A stretch of 64,000 bases of DNA from Nymphaea colorata. Taxonomy: Eukaryota; Streptophyta; Magnoliopsida; Nymphaeales; Nymphaeaceae. This document shows, in pieces, positions 12,501 to 23,500 of this stretch. The notes under the pieces were generated by a model that was not told the DNA's origin, did not search any database, and saw nothing but the letters and a program-made list of their open reading frames with translations. A program made the translations under genes and the position numbers. Every line of letters starts with the position of its first letter. Within the stretch, counting starts at the first letter, position 1. The DNA is taken from contig NC_045150.1 in assembly GCF_008831285.2 (NCBI RefSeq), positions 1,378,001 through 1,442,000 on the forward strand. The letters run 5' to 3'.

Positions 12501-14504
12501 ATCTTGACCCAGACATGGAATCAATAGGGGCTGGCCCCCATACATCAGAAAAAATAGTTTCAAAAGGTTTGGAAGCCCTTTGATTTATATTATGGAAAGG
12601 TAAAACATGACTCTTACAAAGTCCACAACTTGAACATTTTTTGACACTTGAAGTAAGAGGTAAACTTGATCTTGGAATGAGACTATCTGTCACAAGTTTT
12701 TCAATGAAATGTCGACCACAGTGTCCTAGCCGACTATGCCACAAATCAGACTCTAAAAATTGGTTAGGGCCCCTTACTTTTGATTGAAAATGGCAAGAAC
12801 TTGGCACTGATGACGCATTATGAGAAAGAGAAAATGTCTTCAATCCTATATCAAAAGTGGATGAATCCTTGGGTAGACATTCCTTGAGGACGTACATATT
12901 CCCTTGACGCTCCCCTCTAGCGAACATTTTCTTCGTTTGGAGGTCCTTGACATAGACAGAAGAAGGTGTGAATTCAACAGAAGAGCTTGTATCATCAATG
13001 AGTTTAGAAATGGATATGATGTTCTTTTTGATATTGGGAGCAAGAACAACATTAGACAGTGATAGAGACGAGGATGACAATGGAATATGTGCATTTCCAA
13101 TATGTGTAATAGGATGAGATTTTCCATCACCTGTTATAATGCAACTTCTACCGTAATGAGGGGATAAGTTAGTCAATTTACCTGCATTTCCTGTCACATG
13201 GGTAGCTGCACCTGAATCCAAGAACCATTCTCCCTGCTCATTTTGCTTTATAGTCATCTTTGAGAATGCGGCCATCAATAGCTGTTGCATATCTTCAGCG
13301 GTGGATTTAGAACTTTGTCCTCCTTGTTTATAATCATGTCTTACCCCTTTGTTTTTATTTTGAGGATTAAACCAACATTGTGCCTTCATGTGTCCTTTCT
13401 TGTTGCACTGAAAACAAATTGGTATTTTTCTTGAAGTATCCAAAAGAGACATACCTTGGTTATGTGGTGTTGGTAGAATGCCACGACCACCATGGTTGGA
13501 GTTCCCATGGCTCTTACCAAACTTTACATTCATAGCCAACACATTTTGGGAGTTCCCTTGATCAGTCCTTTCAATGACTCTTTTCATATTCATTTCATGT
13601 TGGAGAAGTTTACCTTGTAGTTCGTTGAAGGAAGGCAGAACATGAAGGACCTCAAGAGCTGTAATAAAAGCATGATAATCATGCCCAAGTCCATTCAAGG
13701 TTTGCTGCACCTTTTCCTTATCAGAAATGTTATTCCCTGAGGCAGCAAGTTGGTCTGCGACGGCCTTAATACGCCCCAAATAATCCATGATAGACGTTGA
13801 ACCTTTGCTCAAATTCTGAAATTCTTTCTTTAAGTACATAATTCGAGCTTCTGATATTTGGGAAAAGGTATCAGCAAGGGTTTCCCATAATTCTTCTGCA
13901 GTACAATCATCAGAAACTGAAAGTAACACTTGTTGAGATAAAGTGGACAAAATATACGCAACCAGACTTTGATCACGTCTCATCCACATAGCATGTTCAG
14001 GATTGTTGTCTTCATGAACAGCAATAACTTCTCCTGCCTCATTTTTTATTTCCTGTAAGACGGATATTGGTGGAGCCTTTGTTGAACCATCGAGATGTCC
14101 AAAGAGGCCTTGACTTCTTATGAAAGGCATGATTTGCCTTTTCCAGATCAGATAATTCTCATGGTTGAGTTTTTCGGTAATAAGGTGAGGAAGAAAACTT
14201 GAGGACATGCCAGAATGCGAAAGGTTTTCCATGACAGCAGAAAGGAATGGTATATAGGTAGAAGATGAGAGGGAAAGAAGACACGATATAACAAGATGTG
14301 TCCTTGGTAAGCAAGAAGAAAAAGGAACAAGAATTGCGCAAGAGACAAGTAAATTCAGGATAGAGACAAGATGAGAAAAGAGTTCTAACCAGATCAGACC
14401 TGTTTGGGCATTTCGTTTGGTAGAGATAACGTAACCTGGCGCTCTGATACCATGATAGAAATGTAGCACCAATATCTGTAACCCGAAAACAGCACTCACG
14501 CAGG

Positions 14505-14544
<40 letters not shown>

Positions 14545-17500
14545 ACAAGAAGAAACTGAGGAGAAGAAGCCGTAGCCAAAATGGTTTGCACGGCCTCTAT
14601 TTATAATCTCATTTTCAGAATTCTAAGAGTCTCCAATCGTAGAATCCTAAGAGATTTCACAAGCTCCAAGGACATTAATTACATCATAGAAACCTAAGAG
14701 ACTTCACATATTACAAGGATATTAACTACAACATAGAATCCTAGGAGACTTCCCATATAACAAGGATATTAACTATAACATAGAATCCTAGGAGACTCTT
14801 CACATGTTACAAGGACATTAAATATTTTAACACATTCTACAAGGAGGTGGAATCCTAAGAGACTCCTCTTCAACGTGCTGGTGAAGGCTTTATATTTTAA
14901 CATCTTGAACACCATAGATGAAGTTAATGATAGAAATCTAGCACCAAATATAATATTTGCAACTAGAAATCTATATTCACGCAGGAAGGTAGAGAGAGAA
15001 AGAATGAAACAAGAAGAAGCTGAGAAGAAGAAACCATGACCAGGATGGTCTACATGGCCCATATTTATAACAGAGAACAATTACAATTGCAGAATCCTAA
15101 AAGACTCTTCATCGTAGAATCCTAGGAGACTTCACATATTACAAGGACATTAAATACCTCAACACAGTTAAAAAGAACGTAGAATCCTAGGAGACCTCAC
15201 ATATTACAAGGACATTGAATGCCTCAACACAGTTTACAAGAACGTAGAATCCTAAGAGACTTCACATATTACAAGGGCATTGAATAACTAAGACATCGTT
15301 CAACGTGCTGGATTTTGAATCCAGATGGAGGATTCGAAAATCTGTTGTTTAACACCCTCCCTCAAGCTGTGCATTGTTTTGAATCATGAACGGCTTGCTC
15401 TTCAAAAACGAAAACCGATACTTTGTCAACCCTTTAGTAAATATGTCAGCAACTTGTTCATTGGTTCCAACGAAGACTGGTTCTATCTCTTTACTCTCCA
15501 CCTTCTGCCTGATAAAATGCTGGTCAATCTCAATTTGTTTCGTTCGGCCATGTTGTATAGGATTGAAAGCAATGTTGATGGCGCTTTGATTGTCACACAT
15601 TAGTACTGAGCTTTTAATTTTTTTCCCTAATATCTTCTAGCAAGTGTCGAATCCAAGTCACTTCTGCCGTCCCTGCAGCCATACATCTGTATTCAGCTTC
15701 TATACTTGATCTTGCAACTGCTCTTTGTTTTCTACTACTCCAAGATACCAAATTTTTGCCTATAAAGATGCAAAAACCAGAGATAGATCTTCTTTCGTCT
15801 GGATTTCCAGCCCAATCAGTGTCAATATATGTGATTAATTCATGACCAGTAGCTTCATTTTCACTTTTATAATACACTAATCCATCTCCAACAGTTCCCT
15901 TGAGATACCTTAGTATCCTTTTAACTGCATTTATATGTGTGTCCCTCGGTGCATGCATAAATTGAGACACTTGATTTACAGCATAGGTAATATCAGGTTT
16001 GGTAAATCTTAAATATTGCAAAGCACCAACTGTTAGCGTATGGGGATCGGGTCTGAACAGACCCGATCCATTCTCCTTATATCCACACGCCTAAAGCTAC
16101 TAGGCGGTGGCTCTCTTGTAATTTTTTATCTTTTTATGTACAAATCTGTTGTACCCTATTAGGGTTATTCTTTAATTAAAGATTAAGGAACGCAGGGCTA
16201 AGTTAAGCCGGCTGCTCCCTTTCCTCCATCGTCTTCTTTCATCCTCTCTTCTCAACATATCTGTTTTGCATACGGAGAGACGAGTACTTTGTGAAGATTC
16301 TTACATGGTATCAGAGCCAGGTTGCATCGTCCTCCGGTGAGTGATTTCAGTTTGATGTGATTAGCCCTAATCTGCCCTAAATTCTTTCTTTTCTGGCGTG
16401 ATCATCCCTCAGTTTGATGTGATTAGCCCTAATCTGCCCTAAATTCTTTCTTTTCTGGCGTGATCATCCCTCTTTTCAGTTTCTGCCCTAAATCTTGCGT
16501 GATTTGCCCTAATTGATTTGCCCTAATCGTTGTGCCCTAATCTTCTCATCGTTTTGCCCTAATTTCTGTCGTTGCCCTAAATCAATTATGGATCAGCCGA
16601 CCCCCTCTCTTCTATCTTCCAGCTTTCTCTCCCAACTTATTTCACAAAAGCTGAATCATAGTAACTATTTGACTTGGAAACGTCAAATAGTCCCTTTTAT
16701 TAAAAGTCATAGACTCTACGGGCATATCGATGGGACCACTCCAGCACCTCCTATGTATATTGACCGTGAAGTGAAGAAAACCGTAGTGGGAGATCAAGCT
16801 GCTGGGGCTGCGGCTATGAGTGAAATCAGATTTGAATATGAAACCATTACTGAAAATAATCCTGAGTATGAAGCTTGGCTGGCTCACGACCAGTCTCTTG
16901 TTGCCTATATTACTTCTACTTTGTCAGAGGAAGTATTAGGAGGTATTGATGATGATTTAACAGCCCTAGAGTTGTGGTCTACCCTTGCCACCACGTATTC
17001 TCAAGTATCCGAAGCACGTTTTCTGCAGTTAAGAAGGCAATTTCAGGACATCAAGCGTGGGATGCGTACTGTTTTGGAATATTTGAATGAAATTAAAAGT
17101 GTAAGTGATCAACTTGCTGCCATTGGACATCCCGTCAGCGACAAGGACAAAGTGCAACAAGCCTTGAGTGGACTGGGAACAGATTTTGATATTTTTTGCA
17201 CAGCCTTGGAAGTCCTACCTATTCTTCCATCTTTCGAAGATCTCAAGGCTAAGTTATTCCAACACGAAGCTAGTCGTGTTCAGCGACAGAATTTGATTCC
17301 TTCCAACAGTCACAATGTACTGATCACAGGGACACATGCATTGCAAGGGAATCGCACTCGTACTTGGATTCCTCAGGCAGGAATGGGAAGAGGGATTCTC
17401 CCAACACCACAGGGCATGAATACTACATCTGCCACATCTAGAAGGGTTCCGACTTGTTTCTATTGCAACAAGAGGGGGCATGTAAAGTCAGAATGTTGGC

Positions 17501-20500
17501 ACAACCCACAGAACAAAAATAATCAGATTAGACGTGAGAACAAGGAAGCAGCAGGGTCAGCTTCATCATCATCTGGATCTAATGTTTCAGCAGACGTACA
17601 ACAACTCCTCATGACAGCCCTGTCTAAGCTTCATTTGAAACAAAACGAGCAAGGAGAATGGTATGTGGACTCTGGAGCAGCAGCCCATGTTACTGGTGAC
17701 GCAGGTAATCTCTCTAGTGCTCTCCCTTATTTAGATAAAGGCTCAGTTGTCACGGGAGATGGTTCCCATCACACAATATCACACATTGGAAATGTACAAA
17801 TTTCTATGGGCTCTTCTTCGATTCCATTAAAGAATGTTCTTGTTGTTCCAAGTGTCCAGAAAAATATTATTTCAGTGTCCAAGCTTATTGATGATACTCA
17901 ATCCTCTGTTGAATTCACACCCTCTTCTGTTTATGTCAAGGATGCTCGAACCAAGAAGACATTCGCTGAGGGCACTCGCAAAGGAGATATGTATGTCCTT
18001 GAAGGAGCTCCACAGATGTCAAAATCTCACCCTTCCGATTCATGTTCTCCAAGTCATAGTGAAGTCAATGTCACAGAGTATAATAAACCATCCATTTGGC
18101 ATGGTCGGTTAGCTCATTGTAGTCAATCTTTTGTTCGAAGTCTTGTTGCAGACGGGCTCTTAGATAAGTCCAGTCTGAGTTCTGTCAGTGAGTCCAGCAT
18201 GTGCTCGAGTTGTCATATCTGTAAGAGCCATGCCCTTCCTTTTCAATTAATAAATAAAAGAGCTCCAAAGGTTTTTGACACCATATATTCTGATGTTTGG
18301 GGGCCTGCTCCAGTTCCTTCTTCTTCTGGGAGTAGATACTATGTCATTTTTGTTGACTCATATTCCCGATATACTTGGATCCATTTCATGAAACACAAAT
18401 CAGAAGTTTTTCGCCTATTCACTCAATTTCATGCCTTAGTTCAAAATAAATATTCCAGTAATATTGTGCATTTTCAATGTGATGGTGGTGGTGAATTTAT
18501 TTCTAATGAATTTACTGAGTACTTACTAGATAATGGGATCACTAGACAAATTTCATGTCCGCATACACCTCAGCAAAACGGAATTGCTGAAAGGAAACAT
18601 AGGCATATTGTTGAAAGTGCACTTAGCATGATGCATGAAACAGACTTACCTATGACATTGTGGACCGAGGCTTTCCATACGGCTGTACATGTTATAAATC
18701 GATTGCCATTGGCTTTGCTTGATGGAAAATCACCATTTTTTCTTTTACACCAAGAGCAGCCACGTTATGAGGAGTTGCGCGTTTTTGGATGTGTGTGCTA
18801 TGTGCATGTTGATGTTTCCATGCGAAACAAATTTCAAGATCGTGCTGTTTTATGTAGATTTATAGGGTATGCAGAAAATTACAAGGGTTATAGGTGTTAC
18901 AATCCTAAAACTGGACGTGTACATATTTCACGGCATGTTGTATTTGATGAGAACAGGTTACAGGATCCCAAGGCTACTTCTGTGACACTCAAGGACAAAA
19001 ATGAAGTTTATGATACTTGGCTTCATGCTGAAATCTTAAGACAAGGGGCAGCAATGTTGACTGAGCACAATGAGCAAGTTGTTAATGAGCCCGAGACATC
19101 TGTAAGTAGTTCCTTGAGCAGCACTACTTCCTTGGACAGCATGCCTTCATCTTCTCAGCCCAGTGAGCCACCTATGCATAATCGGTTCTCAGGCCTGGTG
19201 TATTCTAGGCGATCAGTTCCTACTGCAGTTCCACGCCAATCACAACGCGTGCGACATCCTATTGATAGATGGGTGAGCTATAACAGTTTTTCTTTGGATT
19301 TTCAGCTGTTTATGACAGAAGTCAGCAAAAAGGTGGAACCAACATCTTATCACAATGCGAGTAAGGAAAAATGTTGGGTTGAAGCTATGAATGAGGAAAT
19401 GGCAGCCTTGCATGAATGTCAGACTTGGCAGATTGTCCCTCGTCCAGCTGATAAGAATGTTGTGGGATCCAAATGGGTTTATAAACTGAAATATAAACCA
19501 GATGGTAGCATTGATCGGTATAAAGCACGACTTGTGGCGCGCGGTTTCACTCAGCAATATGGGGAAGATTATGATGAGACATTCAGTCCAGTCATCAAGA
19601 TGGGAACAATCCGTGTCATTATTTCTCTTGCAGTCTCGTATGGATGGCCTCTCTATCAGTTAGATGTCAAAAATGCTTTTCTTCATGGAATTCTTAAGGA
19701 AGAGGTATACATGGAGCAACCTCCCGGCTACACTACTCATGATTCTCAAAAATGGGTTTGCAAATTACACAAGTCTCTATATGGGTTGAAGCAAGCTTCT
19801 AGGTCATGGTTTGATCGTTTTTCTCATCACATACAACAAATTGGTTTTCTCCGAAGCTCTCTCGATCACTCTTTGTTTATCTATCGCACTGGAGAAGCTA
19901 CCACCTGGTTACTTATCTATGTTGATGATATTGTTATAACTGGGAATTCTTCTTCACATATATCTTATGTTAAAGGTATGTTGAAGCAAGAGTTCAAGAT
20001 GAAGGATCTGGGAGAATTGCGATATTTTTTGGGTGTCGAACTTGACAGGACAAATGATAGTTTGACTCTTACACAGCACAAGTATACCCTTGATGTTTTG
20101 GATAGGGCAGGTATGACTAATTGCAAACCCATCACTACCCCCAGTGTTCTGAATACTAAATTGACTGCATCTGATGGAACTGCTGCATATTCCAATCCCA
20201 CATTCTATCGCAGCATTGTTGGTATGTTACAATACCTTACCTTTACTCGCCCAGACATAGTATATGCTGTAAATCAGATTTCTCAGTTCATGCATGCACC
20301 CACTGAAGGACATATGGATGCTGCTAAGCGGATCCTACGGTATCTCAAAGCTACTCTTGGAGATGGACTAGTCTACACCAAATGTTCCAATGTTTCTCTT
20401 GGACATAGCATATATACATATACTGATGCCGACTGGGCAGGCGATCCCGATGACCGACGATCAGTTTCAGGTTTCTGTCTCTTTCTTGATTCTAATCTCA

Positions 20501-23500
20501 TTTGTTGGAGCAGTAAGAAGCAGCGTGCTGTTGCACGATCTAGCACTGAGGCAGAATATAGAGCAATGGCTGCAGGGACGGCTGAAGCGTCATGGTTACG
20601 TCATTTACTTGGAGAGCTCAATCTTCCTATTGTTCGGTCATCATTACTATGTGACAATCAAAGTGCGATAAAAATTGCTTTCAATCCCATTTTGCATAAT
20701 CGCACCAAACATATAGAGATTGATCAACATTTCATTCGACAGAAGGTTGAAGAAGCCGAGATCTTGCCTACTTATATATCTACCAATGAACAGATAGCTG
20801 ATCTTTTTACCAAAGGTCTCACAGGGCAGCATTTTTGGGATTTGAAGAACAAGTTGTGCATGATCAAATCTCATGCACAACTTGAGGGGAGCTGTTAGCG
20901 TATGGGGATCGGGTCTGAACAGACCCGATCCATTCTCCTTATATCCACACGCCTAAAGCTACTAGGCGGTGGCTCTCTTGTAATTTTTTATCTTTTTATG
21001 TACAAATCTGTTGTACCCTATTAGGGTTATTCTTTAATTAAAGATTAAGGAACGCAGGGCTAAGTTAAGCCGGCTGCTCCCTTTCCTCCATCGTCTTCTT
21101 TCATCCTCTCTTCTCAACATATCTGTTTTGCATACGGAGAGACGAGTACTTTGTGAAGATTCTTACACCAACAACGCTGCGATATTTGGTGGGGTCTTCA
21201 TATGTTTCCCCATCATTTATACTCATCCTTTGGATCAGAACACTCAGTGTTTCAGCAGGCTTACAATCCATCATGCATGTTCTATCCAATAGGTCAAGAG
21301 TATATTTCTTTTGCGTCAAGGTAAGATGATCTCCTTGCCTATCAATTTCAACCCCAAGGAAATATCGCAGGCTTCCAAGGTCTTTCATCTGATAGTTTCT
21401 CATTAACAGACCTTTTATCTCATCAAAATCTTTTTCCGAGTTCCCTATAATGATGATGTCGTCAACATATATAAGGAGGAGGGTAATAACATTTTCTTTC
21501 TTGAAAATAAAAAGGGAATGGTCGAGAGGACTGTTTCGAAATCCGTATTCCTTTATTTTGTTTGAAAAACTATCAAACCATGACTGTGATGCTTGCTAAG
21601 TCCATACAGAGATTTTTTCAGTTTGCAAACCCATTCGCTAGTCTTTTTCAACAAAACCGAGAGGTTGCTCCATGAAAACTTCTTCCTTCAAATCACCATG
21701 AAAAAAAGCATTTTTAACGTATAATTGATTTAGCTTCCACCCATATTCAACAGCAAGGGATATAATCACGCGAATGGTTCCCATTTTGATTAGGGGACTG
21801 AACGTCTCATCATAAGCATGCCCAAATTGTTGAGTAAATCCTTTTGCTACCAACCTTGCTTTGTGTCTTTCTATACTGCCGTCAGGTTTGTATTTGATTT
21901 TGTATATCCACTTGGAGCCCACTATGTTTTTTCCATGTGGCCTTGGAACGATCTCCCATGCTCCACATTCATGCAAGGCATCCATTTCTTCTCTCATAGC
22001 CTTTCTCCAATGATGTGATTTTGATGCTTGATCAAATGAAGTAGGTTCTTCCTCCTTGCCAACTTTTGCCATGAATAACTGAAAATCAAGTGATAAAGAA
22101 TCATAGCTAACCCACCTGTGAATAGGATGGCGAATGCGTGGGGATCTTCCAAGGTGGGGCATGTTGTCTTCTTCACTGTGAGCGTTTCTGTCCCTTAGTC
22201 GTCGACTGTCGATAAAACCCGAATACCGATGTGAATTGTTGATGTATTCTTCATTATTACTTTCGTGAACACTTGATGATTGTATTGGACCCTCTTGATT
22301 TTCACTTTGGGGCACATCAGACGACTGTATTGATCGCTCTTGATCTTCACCCTGAGGCACATCATTTTCTAAAATAGGATCTACATTGAATAACTGTGTA
22401 CTGGACCAGGGATCATAAGATTCATTGGTCATAGGCATTTCATTAGTATCATCAAAATTATGTTCGTCAAAAGTAACATTTCTTGAAGTCTTGATGCGTT
22501 TAGTTGTTGGATCATAGCATCGAAAACCTTTATATTCTCAACATATCTAACGAATATACACTGAATAGCTTTGTCTTGAAACTTGTTCCTCAAGGCAGCA
22601 TCAACATGAACATAGCATACACAGCCAAAAACCTTCAATTTTTTATAATCAGGTTGTTTGCCTAAGAGTGTGAAATATGACGATTTAGACATCAAGAGTG
22701 TCATAGGCAAACAATTTATTATGTATAAAGCTGTATGGAAGGCTTCAATCCATAAGGAAATGGGCACATTAGTATCATGCATCATGCTTATGGCGCTTTC
22801 AACTATATGTCGATGTTTGCGCTCAACCATACCATTTTGTTGTGGTGTGTAAGGACATGAGATTTGTCTAGTTATCCCTTTTTCACGTAGAAATTCAATA
22901 AAATCAAGTGAGGAATATTCTCCCCCACCATTAAGCCTGGGCAACGGGCCGGGCCGGGCCGGGCCTGGGCAACGGGCCGGGCCGGGCCTGGGCAACGGGC
23001 CGGGCCGAGCCTGGGCAACGGGCCGGGCCGGGCCGAGCCTGGGCCGGATAGGCCGGCCCAGCCCGACTCCCACCCTCGGGCCTTTGTCCCCCGCTCCCCT
23101 CCCTCAGTCCCTCTCCGCTCCCCCTCTCCCTCTCTGCTCCCCCTCTCCCCTCTGCTCTCCCTTCCCATCTCCCTCTCTACTCCCCCTCTCCCTCTCCCTC
23201 TCCCCCTCTGCTCTCCCTTCCCGTCTCCCTCTCCCTCTCCGCTCCCCCTCTACTTCCCTCTCCCTCTCCGGTCCCTCTCTCCCTCTTCCCCTCCGCTCCC
23301 CCTCTCCCTCTCTGGTCCCCCTCTCCCTCTTCCCCTCCGCCCTCTGCCTCCGTCTCCCTCTCCCTCCTCCTCCGTGTGGGCCGTCGGCGGGGACCCAACG
23401 GCCGTAGCGGGAGGGCGGGGGGAAAGGGGGGCGGGACTCGGGAGGGTGGGGAAAGGGCGTCGAGGAGGGGAAAGGAGGGCGGGCCGGCCCGGCCCAGCCC

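Larger units (their letters stand above)
9472..14902 (-). mobile_element. Complete Ty1/copia retrotransposon (copia-1)
   Basis: A 5431-bp minus-strand element with 450-bp LTRs at 9472-9921 (3') and 14453-14902 (5'). It is flanked by perfect TCTTG duplications (9467-9471 and 14903-14907). By eye the LTRs differ at one base (9811 versus 14792), so insertion is recent. The primer-binding site is at 14441-14452 and the polypurine tract adjoins 9922. Each LTR has a TATAAATAG box (complement of 9615-9624 and 14596-14605) and a GA microsatellite of equal length. It carries one intact gag-pol frame and lies inside an older copia-B LTR. Confidence 0.96.
9259..14927 (-). repeat. Copia-B LTR split by a younger copia element
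   Basis: LTR pieces 9259-9471 and 14908-14927 are one LTR interrupted by the copia element at 9472-14902. The sequence, read in reverse, matches the plus-strand LTR at 25780-26022, including the CT/GA tract, the CCCTAATCTC block and a TCCACTAAA block. About 2 bp of the LTR start are missing at 14927, where the next element begins. Confidence 0.75.
16031..21167 (+). mobile_element. Complete Ty1/copia retrotransposon (copia-3) with identical-looking LTRs
   Basis: A 5137-bp element with LTRs 16031-16305 and 20893-21167 (275 bp each). By eye I find no difference between them. Target duplication CCAAC at 16026-16030 and 21168-21172. Primer-binding site TGGTATCAGAGC is at 16306-16317 and polypurine tract TTGAGGGGAGC at 20882-20892. 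It has an intact gag-pol frame. It is inserted, in opposite orientation, into the RT of copia-2 and is among the youngest insertions in the window. Confidence 0.97.

Noticed and set aside
14233-14499. N-terminal extension of 89 residues on copia-1 Gag-Pol
   Set aside because: The frame is open into the 5' LTR, but its first codon is GTG and no ATG occurs before 14232. It crosses the LTR and primer site, so it is not translated.
16513-16587. Extra 25 codons upstream of copia-3 gag
   Set aside because: They begin at TTG, not ATG, inside the GCCCTAA-rich leader. MDQPTPSLL at 16588 is the first ATG in frame.
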